A DNA stretch of 64,000 bases from Hormoscilla sp. GUM202 (lineage in GTDB: Bacteria; Cyanobacteriota; Cyanobacteriia; Cyanobacteriales; Desertifilaceae): positions 63,534 to 127,533 of the forward strand of contig RFFC02000023.1 of assembly GCA_005518205.2 (NCBI GenBank). Reading direction: 5' to 3'. The translations under genes and the position numbers were made by a program. Each line of letters starts with the position of its first letter. Positions within the stretch are counted from its first letter, which is position 1. The notes under the pieces are model-generated. The model had not been told where the DNA came from. It saw only the letters and a list, made by a program, of their open reading frames with translations, and made no database searches. Below, one piece after another: positions 1-10,265 of the stretch.

Positions 1-986
1 TTAAGAACGCCGACGGCTGCGGCGAGTGGTGCGGGTTGAAAAATCATATTCTAGAGCAGCACCTATGTCAAACAGGACCGGACTAAATATCCAAAACACT
101 TCTATTAGTCCTCCACTTTCGTAATTAGCGACTTTGTCTAGGGCATACTTAAACCCCATATCTGCTATATAGAGCGAAAATGCCGCCGCTGCGATCATCT
201 GCCAGGACTGGGAGAAACGTCCAAAAAGCTAACAGGAGGGTGGCCGCAGCTATGAGCAGCGCTACATCCAGAACTGTATACAGCAGAGTCACCGGTGCTT
301 CTATCGGTGCTAGTATCTCTTCTAGTTTTAGCACCCAATCTGGAGCTGTTGTTGTTGGCGCGATCGTGCTTGCTAAGTAGTTAGACAAAAATAATTGCAC
401 ATAGCCATGGGCGACATGCTCCGGATATGGAGACTAGCGCGAGAGAGTGTGTGAAATTAATTTTGTCCATGTACTTACCTCCACTGTTGCTGGGACGCTT
501 AAAGACGGCCAGACGGCTATGGCGATCGCCACCACCCCTAGACCCCCGATTATCAGCCACTGAGTCATTTCCAGGTTTATTCGCCGACTCGTCACTGCCT
601 GGATCATGCTCCAAGATAGACAAATATAGGTAACCAGGTACAATATCTCCTGGGGAGACTGCCGGGTCTTGCTGCCAAACCAACTCCCACAGGCCAAACA
701 GCACATCTCCAATAAAGTAGGAAAGCATTCCCAGACCAATTAACACATTCCGTCCGCTGACTATCTGAGGGCTCTGCCAGTTTCTCAAACATAATAGGGA
801 AGCACCCAGGTAAGCGGAACATTCAAAAATATAGGTAACAGGAGAGTACCAGTCTGGGGGATTAGTGCTATACAGCAGAAAATACACCATGGCCACCGTT
901 GCCCAAGTAATTCCCACTAGGACGATAACATCAGCTTTTAGAGAGGATTTAGCAATTAATAAATCGCTTTTCGCAGAACTACTCAT
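1..986 (-). pseudogene. Multi-pass membrane protein, frameshifted and split by a miniature element
   Basis: Not recognised as a named family. Reading leftwards from the ATG at 986, the protein has several hydrophobic segments (about 906-850, 790-700, 560-500), then 'PVTLLYTVLDVALLIAA' (about 310-240) and a basic Arg-rich tail ending at the TAA at 1-3. The reading frame changes near 650-700 and again near 200, and a 104-bp miniature element (374-477) separates the two halves. A second partial copy of the C-terminal part lies just upstream at 1022-1258, so this was a tandem paralogue pair. It is an integral membrane protein of unknown role and almost certainly not made whole. Confidence 0.6.
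374..477. mobile_element. 104-bp miniature inverted-repeat element (family E, copy 1)
   Basis: Exactly the same 104 bases occur at 25804-25907. The ends form imperfect inverted repeats (TAAGTAGTTAGACAAAA against TAAGTACATGGACAAAA) and both copies are bounded by TA dinucleotides, as expected for IS630/Tc1-type target duplication. It encodes nothing. Here it splits a membrane-protein gene. Confidence 0.8.
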
Positions 987-1021
987 AGTATGCTACTAAT
1001 TTAATCCATATCTGATTTACA

Positions 1022-1258
1022 TTAAGAGCGCCGACGGCGGTTGACAGCATAGTTAAACCCCATATCCGCTATGTATAGCGAGATGGCTGCTGCTGCAATC
1101 ATCCGCCAGGACTGAGAGAAACGTCCTCCCCAAAAAGCTAACAGTAGGGTTACCGCAGCAATCAGCAGCGCTACATCCAAAACCGTATAAATTAGAGTCA
1201 CCGGTCCCTCAAGGGTTGCTACGGTGTTTTCTAGTTTCACCACCCAACCCGGAGCTGG
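1022..1258 (-). pseudogene. C-terminal fragment of the same membrane-protein family
   Basis: The translation 'GPVTLIYTVLDVALLIAA' and the end 'MGFNYAVNRRRRS' closely match the C-terminal half of the broken gene at 1-986. Homology stops near 1258, where a Gly-rich open frame on the other strand begins, so the 5' two thirds are missing. It is a truncated tandem duplicate with two predicted membrane segments. Confidence 0.6.
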
Positions 1259-1300
1259 CGACTGCTCTCCTCTCCGATCTCGCTGCGCTCGATCTCCGGG

Positions 1301-1861
1301 ATGCGCTGGGGTCTGCGCCACCTGTTCAGCAGCCCGACTGTTGGCCAGCCAGCGGTTAGTTCCCGGATTAAAGTGCATAAAATTGAGCTGCAAAATGGAG
1401 CCTCTCAACTGCTGGTCTATACCCGTGGCGGCGATGGCGGCGAAGGCGGCGATGGCGGCGATGGCGGCGATGGCGGCGATGGCGGCAAGGGCGGCAAGGC
1501 AGCCACTTGCGGTTGTCTTGGTTGCGGAGCTGGCCGTGGCGGCAATGGCGGTGATGGCGGCCATGGCGGCGATGGCGGCGATGGCGGCAATGGCGGTCGG
1601 GCTATGGATACCATAGTTGAGATCGGACAAGGCTACAGGGATAAAGTAGATGGACGAAGCGACGCTAGCATCGCCGGTGTAGGCGGACAGGCTGGCGGTG
1701 CTGGCGGTCCGGGCAGCGCCGGTCAGGGAGGCGACAAAGATGGCAAACATACTACCTCAGGAGAGCCTGGCAATCCTGGCAAAGCTGGGAATCCTGGTGA
1801 ACCGGGCAGTCGCGGCGCCCAGGGAGGTTCTGCGGGTCGAGTAGAAATCCGAGAATTCTAA
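1301..1861 (+). CDS. Gly-rich, collagen-like repeat protein (start uncertain)
   Basis: From about 1430 the frame reads GGDGG repeats built on a 9-bp unit (ggcggcgat), a short Cys-containing break (KAATCGCLGCGAG), more GGDGG repeats, then collagen-like Gly-X-Y text ('GEPGNPGKAGNPGEPGSRG') to the stop at 1859-1861. The first ~25 codons overlap the antisense of a membrane-protein fragment, so the true start may be later, near 1370 ('VHKIELQNGASQLLVY'). The only close neighbour on this strand is the RHS-like gene at 2052. Such flexible repeats suit an extracellular or surface role, which is inference. A proline-rich open frame on the opposite strand is a shadow of the repeat. Confidence 0.45.
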   Translation: MRWGLRHLFSSPTVGQPAVSSRIKVHKIELQNGASQLLVYTRGGDGGEGGDGGDGGDGGDGGKGGKAATCGCLGCGAGRGGNGGDGGHGGDGGDGGNGGRAMDTIVEIGQGYRDKVDGRSDASIAGVGGQAGGAGGPGSAGQGGDKDGKHTTSGEPGNPGKAGNPGEPGSRGAQGGSAGRVEIREF

Positions 1862-1933
1862 AAGCTGCACGGGCGACTCGCCCCAAGCTAAGCAATACGG
1901 CATATAGCAATACGCATGTTTGGTTAGGGCAAA

Positions 1934-2025
1934 TGTAGGGGCGATTTCGCGCTCTCGCCCCTACAACCCCCTTGTCCTAATCTTAATCCGTAGTGCAATA
2001 AAAGGGGCGACACGGGTCGCCCCTT
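1934..2025. repeat. Two GC-rich hairpins upstream of the RHS-like gene
   Basis: 1934-1965 is a palindrome (tgtaggggcga / tcgcccctaca) and 2002-2025 a second one (aaggggcgac / gtcgcccctt). They could act as terminators or be cyanobacterial intergenic repeats; no U-run follows either, so the repeat reading is favoured. Confidence 0.6.
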
Positions 2026-2051
2026 GTGAGTCAATCTTTCGGAAAATCGCT

Positions 2052-5000
2052 ATGACAATTGAAACCAGTGCTTCTCCGATCGCAGTTGAAGCAGAGTCAA
2101 AACAACCGGCTATTCGATACGGCCAATTAGATGGGGACGGGATCGGGAATATCCACGAAAGCATCAATATGTTTCAGGGGGAAATCGCCCTGCCGATAGA
2201 CCTGCTTTCGGTCGGGGGCAGCGGCGGACTGGAAGCTGCGATTTCGCTTCATTACAGCAGCAGTGGAGTTCGCGACGCGGCCCGCACCTGGAATATTGAA
2301 TCCCCCACCGGCATCTGCGGATTGGGCTGGTCTCTGGGACGCGAACTAATTTATCTGGATAACCACGGCTCTGTCTCCGCCAATAACGACATCTACTACT
2401 TGGCGCAAAGTAATGGCGGACGAGTTCGCCTGCATTGTATATCGCAGACGGCGACGGAATGGATCTTCGAGTCGGAAAGCTATGATTTTTCGAGAATAAT
2501 CTATCGGGTTAACGATAACCTCTGGGAGATTACCGGCACGTCTGGGACGGTCAGACGTTATGGTACGAACGAAAAAAATCGTCTTAAGGGCGTCAAATGG
2601 GGAGGGTCAAAAGGTAACTGGTCTGATGCTAGCAATCGTTACGGACAGACCAATTTTTATTTGGGCTGGATGCTCGAAGAAATTGTCAATCGCTACGGTC
2701 AAAAAATAACTTTTGACTACGAAAAGCTTGAAGTAACCATAGGAAGCGATAAAGAATATACTCGGGCTATTTACCTGAAGAAGATTCAGTCCCAGAGCCG
2801 TCACGTCCGCTTCTGCTACGCCGAAAAAATCAACAACAACGAGATACAGGAGTATCTAGCTCCCCATACGGGTACGGGCCCCGAAGCCCATCAGGATCGG
2901 TTCCAGACCAAGTATCTAGATGCCATAGAGGTGGTAAAAGAAGACCCGGAAGCGGTCGTGCTGCGAGTGCAGTTCCTCTACAGCGTAGAAAATGCAATAG
3001 AGGTTCGGCAGACAAAAATACAACTCCTTATGGCACTGAGGTTATCGACTATCACAACGGGTTGTTGCCGCCGGAGCCGGGAAATGAGATGCCGATCTTT
3101 CTCAACGGCATGGTCAAAAAGCAAGAATATCGAAATGCTAATGGCGAACTCGTAAGAACCGACAGCTATCAATACGAAGTCTATACCACAGCCCAGGATA
3201 CGGACGGCAATAATTAATACGATAGGGCAGTATGTGCGGACTGTTGAGGAAATAGAAGAGCATCCCGGCGATGGCGATAATAAGCTGACCGTCCAACGGA
3301 ATTATGCTTACCACAAGGCCAATGGCATCGAAAAAGAAAAGCAGGTGCAAAATGCAACCCTCGATGGCAGCGAGGATCTGGTGCAGCGCCATACTTTTGC
3401 TTTTGAAATTCCAGCCTATAAGGAGGATTTAGTCCGGGATTATTGCCTCGAACCGGTGGCGCAGACGGAGCGATTGACGAACGGCAATGCGGTCAGCCGT
3501 CGGGCTACAATCTGGAAAAAATGGTCATTCCAAGACGATCGCGAGGTATTGGCACCCCATGCTGTTTATGAGGCGCTAAGTGCCAATGCCAGCATGGGCG
3601 ATAGCGACTGGGATGGTACTACTACTCCACCTGAGGATATGTGGCTTCAGCGATCGCAGATAGAGGCTCGCAACGAAGCTGGCGAAATTCTAGAGGCTCT
3701 AGACAACAAAGGTCTGCGGCACTCCATCCACTACGATCGCCACGGGTATTTCCAGGTCGCCCAATATCCCAATGCCAGTCGTCTGGCCGGTCAGGCTACC
3801 AGTATTAGCTTTGAGGATTACGAAGATGCCGACGGCTGGCAATTAGATGGCGACGAAGCCGGACTTTGGTCTTCCCGCATCCTCCATGACTGTCATGCCG
3901 GAAGCTACAGCCTACGTTTGACAAACCAAACCCTCCGACGAGCAAACTCTTTCAGGGATCCAGAGGCTAGAAAGTATCTGCTGACCTGCTGGATAAAGAC
4001 TGAAGCGCAACTACGGTACTGGGGGGCAAAGCCCGCTGGAGCGCGACTCTGAACGGGGATACAAAGCTTGCCGCTGAAATAGAACCTACCGATGGGATCT
4101 GGCGCTACCATCACTGGCGCTTTGAAATGCCCGCTACCAATTCGGCTAAGGAGCTGGTTTTAGAGCTAACTGGAGTTTCTGGTGCGGCTGTATTGGTAGA
4201 TGGAATTCGCTTCTCGCCCCTAAAGTGCGATTACCTGAGAAACTATTACGATCGACTGCATCTGGAACTGACCGATATTGAAAAGCTCGGCGGAGCTACA
4301 GTGCGATCGCGCGAAGTAGAGGATGGCTCGTTTTCCTGCGAGGTTATGCCCGAAGAACGACCCCTGAGACTGTTAGCAACTTACCAAGCACGGCAGTCGG
4401 GAGATTTCAATCCCGCAGCACCCAATCACAGTTTGAGTCTCTACAGTTGCGGCTGGAGTAAGTACCAGCGTTTTAATAGCGGAGAACTGGATGGGGCAAA
4501 CTGGGAAAGCAACGATCTGACGCAGTGGACTACTACGGAGGCAGCTCTTGTTCATACCGCAGGCCAGGAAAAGTGGATTCTGTATAAAGGGGCTCCGGCA
4601 GCAACGCGCTATGCGATCGCAGTCAGCGCCCAGGCAGAAGAAATCCAGCACCGCCTCGGCCTGCGCTGGAGCGATGGCAGCACCCTGACTTGGAATCCGG
4701 CTGCGGCTAAATGGAGCTTTACTCCTTTCTCGGGTACGGCTCGGGAGTGGAATGCGCCGGCTCGCCTGAAACTGAATGCGGACAAGCATGCTGGAGACCT
4801 CGACGCCGGAAACGTTAGCGACGAATTGCGAAAAGACTTGGCAGCAGAGGGACTGCCCTTGGGCGAGGCAACAGTGACGGCGATCGAGAGCGGTCAGTTC
4901 CGGACGATCGACAGCGGCATCATCTTGAAAGGTAAGGCAATCTGCTACTACCCGAATCGCCACGGAAACGAAATCTGGACTCTCGAAGCACCGCGAAGCT

Positions 5001-5188
5001 GGCTGGCAATTACGATCGCCACCGATATGGCGATAGAGTTGAAGTTCAAAAACGGCACGGGTCGGGTAGTCCGGGAACGGGCCATAAGCACCAATGAGGT
5101 TCTAGCCCGGGCTGCGCAACCGTACATTTCAGTACGGCTTTCCGCACGTCCGGTACGGTTATCCGTACTGAAAAAGAATTTTATATGA
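2052..5188 (+). pseudogene. RHS/YD-repeat-type large secreted or toxin-like protein, frameshifted
   Basis: The N-terminal part (ATG 2052) carries hallmarks of RHS/YD and SpvB-like proteins: 'GEIALPIDLLSVGGSGGLE', 'LHYSSSGV', 'GICGLGWSLGREL', 'YGQKITFDYEKLEVTIG' and 'YTRAIYLKKI'. Such proteins form beta-strand shells in Tc-type toxins and polymorphic effectors. The frame breaks at an A5 tract near 3015, near 3215, and at a G6 tract near 4025; correcting each shift restores one continuous ~1045-residue reading to 5188 ('YNPNRHGNEIWTLE'-like end). No C-terminal RHS core or toxin domain is present, so the 3' end is also unusual or lost. An RTX gene follows 40 bp later. The homopolymer breaks could be slippage, decay or assembly error. 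Confidence 0.65.
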
Positions 5189-6154
5189 GGTACGCTGATT
5201 GAGATATGAAGATAAAAGGAACAAAAAAATGTACAAAGCAGCACGGAGTAGTTGGCCGTTATATTGGGACCGAGAAGTCTTGGGACGAGTCAACCCCGGG
5301 CACGTAGACCGCAAAAAAGGTAAGCGCTTCGGAGGCGCGAGCAGTCGTTACCTTACGGGGAGCGATGGTGACGACACCCTCTACGCCGAAGCCGGCCACG
5401 ATTATATGGTCGGGAAGGCAGGAAACGACCTCCTCAATGGGGGCTACGGAAAAGACACCCTCAGCGGCGACGAAGGCAGTGACACTATCCATGGAGGCAT
5501 TGGGCTGGGCAATGATAGCATCACCGGCGGCAGTGGAGACGATTTCCTCATCTTTGGAAATGGCAATGACACGATTGACGGTGGAACCGGAGCTGCCGCT
5601 TTTTGTTCCAGAGTCTCTCTATGAGGACAGGACAAGTCAGACGGCGTTTCAACAAGTGGAAAACGACGTAACTGTTGAGTTTGTCGGCACGAGAACGAAC
5701 AACCCGGAGCACTCTTTTTCTGTTACCCTAAAAGATGTCGAGCTTACCCACGAATTGTCAGCTTGGATTCACTCTTCTTTGCACGAAATCCCCGCTTTGC
5801 GCGGAACCGACGAAGCTGACAAAATTATCGGAAGTCACTCAAAAGAGGTCATCTATGCCCTTGGCGGAAATGACACGATTCACGGTTTTGGCGGCGACGA
5901 TACCATCTTTGGCGGCGAAGGGGACGACCTCATCGACGAACGTAACATCACGCGATCGTTTCAACCAGCCGTGCCCGTGATACAACAACCTGGAGAAGAG
6001 AATCATGACTACCTTTCTGGTGGGGACGGGGATGACGTGCTGCTCGGTCGAGGAGGGGGTGCATCCCAGTTTCGCAATGAGTAGAAATGCTTAGTCGAAC
6101 GGGTTCCGAGATGGTGTTAAGCTGAGACAGTCGGTAAACGCTCCCTCTAAAACT

Positions 6155-6373
6155 ATGAATCCTGAAAATTTAGCTCAAATTAAAACCTATGCTTTGGGAA
6201 TAGCCGCCTTGTTGTATGAGGAGGCCCAAGGGACTGTTCCAGAGCAATTGAAAACACTCTCAGGACTCGAAGCTACAGTCCGTGGGCAGTTGCTTCAATA
6301 CGTCAGTCCAGAGATTGCCCTTTTTTTATCGAAAGCACCAGTGGCACCACCGCAGGGCGAACCCGAATTTTAA
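6155..6373 (+). CDS. ISKra4 transposase, N-terminal frame (orfA)
   Basis: 72 residues: 'MNPENLAQIKTYALGIAALL' and 'VRGQLLQYVSPEIALFLSK', the standard N-terminal segment of ISKra4 transposases. It ends at TAA 6371-6373 and the next frame is in -1 register, overlapping a UUUUAAAC stretch at 6368-6375, so translation of the full enzyme probably needs ribosomal frameshifting. Identical to the frame at 45663-45881. Confidence 0.8.
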   Translation: MNPENLAQIKTYALGIAALLYEEAQGTVPEQLKTLSGLEATVRGQLLQYVSPEIALFLSKAPVAPPQGEPEF

Positions 6374-6381
6374 ACAGCATT

Positions 6382-7416
6382 TTGGGCGAGCTCCTCATCA
6401 CGGAGAAGCAAGCGACTTATTTTGATGTGAGAGCCTATAGCCAGTGGAGTCCCTATCTGGAAAAATGTTGCTTGTTACTGAGTGCGAACTCTTCTTATGA
6501 GCACGCCTCGGAAGATCTTAAGCAGCTCACGGGGATGAGCGTTTCCCGGGGAACTCAGCAACGACTGGTGCAACGTTATGAGTTTGAATTACTGACAGTT
6601 AAAGAAGCCGTTTCCTCAACGAGCGCTCAAGAACCGAAACTGCCCCTTCAGGAGTTTGAGTTGCCCACAGCTAAAGAAGCCGTTTCCTCAACGGGCCCTC
6701 AAGGACCGAAACTGCCCCCTCAGGAGTTTGAGTTGCCGACGGCTAAAAAAGCTGTTTCCGAAATCAGCCCTCAAGAACCGAAAGTGCTCGCCCATGAGTT
6801 GAAGTTGCCGACTGTCAAGGAAGTTGTTGAGGAAATGAGCATTGATGGGGGGAAAGTACGCTTACGGACCCCGCAAGGGAGACCCTGTGAGTGGCGCGAT
6901 TACAAGGGCGTTAATCTACATGACCTCGGGGTAGCGGCCTTCTTTCGGGACAATGCAGGACTGGTCAAATGGGTCAACCAGCAGCCCTTGGCGAATCCAC
7001 TTGTGAGTATCGGAGACGGTCATGATGGCGTTTGGAATTTGTTTGCCGAGATTGGCCCAACCATCTTCCGTCTGGAAATCCTCGATTGGTATCACTTGAT
7101 GGAAAACCTCGAGAAAGTCGGTGGGTCCAGCTCTAGACTGGCACGAGTGAAAGCTCTCCTATGGTCAGGCAAGGTAGATGCAGCCCTCAAAGAATTTGAC
7201 GACTGGGAGCATCCACGGGTTGATAACTTCAGGGCCTATGTTACTAAGCATCGTCACCGCATTGTGAACTATGGCTATTACCAAGCCGAGGGAATTTCAA
7301 TCGGTTCGGGAGAGGTGGAATCAACGATTAAGCAGGTTGCGGCACGGGTGAAGCTCTCAGGAGCGCAGTGGAAAGCTGCCAATGTTCCCCAAGTTCTGCG
7401 GCATCTCGCAGCGTAG
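6382..7416 (+). CDS. ISKra4 transposase, catalytic frame (orfB), with internal repeats
   Basis: DDE-type transposase with the family landmarks 'SIDGGKVRLRTPQGRP', 'SIGDGHDGVWNLF', 'LDWYHLMENLEKVGG' and 'ISIGSGEVESTIKQ'. Residues about 68-145 are unusual: three near-identical 24-residue units (FELPTAKEAVSST...PPQE) sit between the N-terminal zinc/HTH-like part and the catalytic core. The related transposase at 34933-35898 lacks them. The TTG at 6382 is only the first available start; fusion to orfA by -1 frameshifting is more likely. Confidence 0.85.
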   Translation: MGELLITEKQATYFDVRAYSQWSPYLEKCCLLLSANSSYEHASEDLKQLTGMSVSRGTQQRLVQRYEFELLTVKEAVSSTSAQEPKLPLQEFELPTAKEAVSSTGPQGPKLPPQEFELPTAKKAVSEISPQEPKVLAHELKLPTVKEVVEEMSIDGGKVRLRTPQGRPCEWRDYKGVNLHDLGVAAFFRDNAGLVKWVNQQPLANPLVSIGDGHDGVWNLFAEIGPTIFRLEILDWYHLMENLEKVGGSSSRLARVKALLWSGKVDAALKEFDDWEHPRVDNFRAYVTKHRHRIVNYGYYQAEGISIGSGEVESTIKQVAARVKLSGAQWKAANVPQVLRHLAA

Positions 7417-8211
7417 GGGGCCCGGAGCGTGCTTATCTCAATGGAGTATTCTCAAGGTGAGTCAATCTTGACATTCTCATCATCTCGTGGTCTGTCAAGA
7501 TAAAATTGACGAATTTTACGGAGATAACCGCTTCCGAGCCTTCCCTTCTCTTATCCGTCATCATTTCCTTGACAGACCAAGGGTCTATTAGTGACAGTTT
7601 AACAATGAAGTATTTTTGCTCATTGCCAAATTGGGATGCACCCCGAGGAGGTCAAGACGTGCTGATCGGCGGTAACGGTCGAGACATCTTTGGCCTTACT
7701 GCCGATCTCGGCGACTTTACAACAATTCAGGATTTCACAATTTCCACAAGGAATTTCTACAAAGGTGAGCTGGAAAACTACGATCGCATCTACATCCCAG
7801 ACATAGATGAAAATCGCCTCGAAATAGAGGTAACTGCTCTCCCAGGCAACAGCGTTTACTCAGCGGAGGTCCCTTACAAAGCGACATTTCTCTTGGGGGG
7901 GCAACAGATTGGGGAGGCTTCCCTTCAGGGAGATGAAGCCGCAGGCAGCACCTCGTACACGTTTGGAATAGGGCGAGAACTTCAGCTGAAGGAATTCATA
8001 GCAAACGCCTTGATTACCGAGCTTCCCCTGGAGGGGCGGGTGTAATTAAAAGTGACACTTAGGCATTATTAACCGGTCCGGGGGTTTTACCTCTGTATGA
8101 CCGGCGGTATCAGATCTCCGCCAGTGATGGCCAGTGGATGGAACCACTTCTTAGGTGAATTCTGCCTTGACCCTTGAGATTTTTTTACCCTTATGTTATA
8201 TAATTATTATA

Positions 8212-8354
8212 GCAGTTCTCAGATTAATGTGATATGCGATTGGTGAGATTGCTTCGGGGGGTTAACTCTATGAAAGCATAAGTTGAGCGCGGTCATCCCC
8301 CTCGCAATGACTTGCTAGGCGATCGAAAATATACCACATCAATTTGAGAAATGC
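8212..8354. repeat. Miniature inverted-repeat unit nested in the 2-kb IS (left)
   Basis: Ends are inverted copies of GCAGTTCTCAGATTAATGTG and GCATTTCTCAAATTGATGTG. A related unit with matching ends lies at 9836-9936 on the other side of the transposase. Non-coding. Confidence 0.55.
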
Positions 8355-8384
8355 AATATAAGTTTACTATGGAGCTAAAGTCCT

Positions 8385-9761
8385 ATGTCTGAATTCATGA
8401 ATCATAATCAAACGGTTGAACTAACCAGTAGCGCTTATGAATTAGCTCTAAGATTGCAGGCTCATCCCAATATATCAGCTCGTGTTTTATCTATTTTAGA
8501 TCTTGTTGAAAATCCGGATGATAATTGTGAAACAGCGAGCTTTGCGGAATTAGAAGTTGTCTCGGAACTCCAAAAACTGGGAAATGATGCTCTTCAAGAT
8601 TGGGCCAATTCCCAAGAGAAAAAAAAAGCCTTAGCTTGTGAGAAATCTCCTGAGATGCGCCGTCAGAGAAAAAAGCAACTATATTGGTATAGCCTGTTCG
8701 GAACTATCCAAGTTATAGAACAAACATTTATTTGCGTAAAAACGGAAAAAGTATTTAGACCGTTTTCATCATCGGCCCAAATACATTGTCGAGGTTATTC
8801 TTTACCATTACAACGAGCAATTACAGATTTTGGAGCCGATGTATCTTTTGGAAAAATCCCTGAAAAGCTCAAAGAACATTACGGTATAACTGTACCGATT
8901 AGTTCGGCACAAGCGATTACTCAAAAACATGCACATGCGGTTAAACTATCTCAAAATTTAGCATCCGAAATCCCCCATCGAGATGGAGTAGATCAGATAA
9001 TTACAGAAATGGATGGCACGATGATTCCAATTGTGAACACGACGCCAGCAACCGATGATGTTCAAATTGTCGATCGCCGAAAAAACCGAAAGCTTAGTTG
9101 GAAAGAAGCTCGCCTATCACTTGTGGAAATTCCTGGCCAAAAACAGTCACTTATTGGAGGTACAGTAGGTACTGTTAATGATGCAGGAAACCAATTACTG
9201 CATAGTGCAATTCGGGCTGGTATAGGTAGCAATACTAAAGTTCATGCCATTGGAGATGGAGCCAGTTGGATTGTTAATCAGGTAAGGCGCTTGTTTGGAG
9301 AACGTGCTAGCTATCTAATAGATTTTTATCATCTGTGTGAATATTTAGCCGCCGCTGCTCCTGGAAATGAACAGCAACAAAAAAAATGGTTGAAACAACA
9401 AAAGCAAGATCTCAAAAAAAATCAGCTCCTCAAAGTATTAAAGAATTTATCAACTCGTATGGAACCAGAACATCTAGCTGATAAATTTGCTCCCGTCCGA
9501 GTTTGTACACGATACATCAAAAACCGGCTTGAATACTTAGACTACAAAAGTGCTATTGATGCTGATTTACCAATTGGCTCTGGAGAAATTGAGAGCGCAC
9601 ATCGTTATGTAATTCAAAACCGTTTGAAATTAACAGGTTCTTGGTGGACAGTTGAAAAAGCTGATGATATGTTAGCTTTAAGGATATTAAGAGTTAATAA
9701 TGATTGGCAATCCTATTGGTTCAATTATTATCAAGAGACTCCCCTCATCGGCGCCGTCTAA
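8385..9761 (+). CDS. ISKra4-like transposase (458 aa)
   Basis: The protein reads 'YWYSLFGTIQVIEQTF', 'RGYSLPLQRAITDFGADVSF', 'ITEMDGTMIPIV', 'HAIGDGASWIVNQVRRLFG', 'YLIDFYHLCEYLAAAAP' and 'LPIGSGEIESAHRYVIQNR', the signature of the transposase group usually annotated as ISKra4 (ISAzba1-type). Full length, uninterrupted and inside a complete IS with target duplication, so it may still be active. ATG 8385 is preceded by 'ggagctaaag'. Confidence 0.8.
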   Translation: MSEFMNHNQTVELTSSAYELALRLQAHPNISARVLSILDLVENPDDNCETASFAELEVVSELQKLGNDALQDWANSQEKKKALACEKSPEMRRQRKKQLYWYSLFGTIQVIEQTFICVKTEKVFRPFSSSAQIHCRGYSLPLQRAITDFGADVSFGKIPEKLKEHYGITVPISSAQAITQKHAHAVKLSQNLASEIPHRDGVDQIITEMDGTMIPIVNTTPATDDVQIVDRRKNRKLSWKEARLSLVEIPGQKQSLIGGTVGTVNDAGNQLLHSAIRAGIGSNTKVHAIGDGASWIVNQVRRLFGERASYLIDFYHLCEYLAAAAPGNEQQQKKWLKQQKQDLKKNQLLKVLKNLSTRMEPEHLADKFAPVRVCTRYIKNRLEYLDYKSAIDADLPIGSGEIESAHRYVIQNRLKLTGSWWTVEKADDMLALRILRVNNDWQSYWFNYYQETPLIGAV

Positions 9762-9835
9762 CAGTTATTGAGACTCTCACCAGTCACCAGACGACCATCA
9801 TTTTTCTGCCATGAGAGCGCTCTGAACATATATAT

Positions 9836-9936
9836 AGCATTTATCAAATAAGTGTGATATTTGGGTAAATCGCTGAAAACCTTATCCTGTCTGAATTTCA
9901 TCGCACCATGTTATATCACATCAATTTGAGAAACGC
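9836..9936. repeat. Miniature inverted-repeat unit nested in the 2-kb IS (right)
   Basis: Begins gcatttatcaaataagtgtg and ends with the inverse of gcgtttctcaaattgatgtg, matching the ends of the unit at 8212-8354. Non-coding. Confidence 0.5.
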
Positions 9937-10094
9937 AATAATATAAATCTCGGGGGTCAATATTGCCAGATATTCACTGGCGATATTAACGCTTGATCCT
10001 ACCAATTAGTTTTGATGACATCGCCGGTTCATGATTGAGTGTCACTTTTAATTACACCCTGGAGGGGCCGCTCGAACCTTCAACTGGGATGTAA

Positions 10095-10265
10095 ATGGAG
10101 GGCGCGGATCCTTCGCTCCCCACGTAGTAACCAACCCTGGTAGTGATAAACATGTAGTGATTTGACGGTGAGGAGTCCCCATGCCTCACCGCGATCGCCA
10201 GTTTGAAGCCGCATGCCTAGACTAACGGCTCGAAATCCCGTCCTGGTTGATTCTTGAAAGGTGGC
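10095..10265 (+). other. Conserved 3' flank of the RTX gene
   Basis: About 170 bp after the stop codon are closely matched, in inverted orientation, by 62825-62997 downstream of the second RTX gene, including 'gcatgcctaga' and the HIP1 octamer in the same place. No convincing open frame. The duplicated unit therefore included the 3' region. Confidence 0.6.

Larger units (their letters stand above)
6057..7643 (+). mobile_element. ISKra4-family insertion sequence, copy 1 (1587 bp)
   Basis: The ends are inverted repeats beginning GGGTGCATCCCA. The 8-bp sequence cgaggagg is duplicated at 6049-6056 and 7644-7651. Reading found no difference from the copy at 45565-47151, so both moved recently. 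It carries two open frames in -1 relation, as in ISKra4 members that make transposase by frameshifting. Confidence 0.9.
8038..10059 (+). mobile_element. Insertion sequence of 2022 bp (ISKra4-like, ISAzba1-type) in the RTX gene
   Basis: Terminal inverted repeats GGGTGTAATTAAAAGTGACA at both ends and a 9-bp target duplication tggaggggc (8029-8037 and 10060-10068). The target lies six codons before the end of the RTX reading frame. The non-coding flanks of the transposase (8045-8384, 9762-10059) hold two smaller inverted-repeat units (8212-8354, 9836-9936). Confidence 0.85.
5229..10094 (+). pseudogene. RTX (hemolysin-type) calcium-binding protein, copy 1, split by two transposons
   Basis: Starts at ATG 5229 behind 'aaaagga'. 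It encodes glycine-aspartate nonapeptides (GGSGDDFLIFGNGNDTIDGG and later GGNDTIHGFGGDDTIFGGEG), the calcium-binding beta-roll of secreted RTX proteins, then a C-terminal part typical of such tails ('GRDIFGLTADLGDF', 'YDRIYIPDIDENRLEI'). A frameshift lies near 5590. An ISKra4 element (6057-7643) and a second element (8038-10059) interrupt it; removing each with one target copy restores the frame, and the stop is TAA at 10092-10094 after 'LEGPLEPSTGM'. The paralogue at 62998-63831 ends almost identically. Export would be by type I secretion; no transporter is in the window. Confidence 0.8.

Noticed and set aside
1417..1614. Proline-rich ORF on the - strand
   Set aside because: Exact antisense shadow of the GGDGG repeats.
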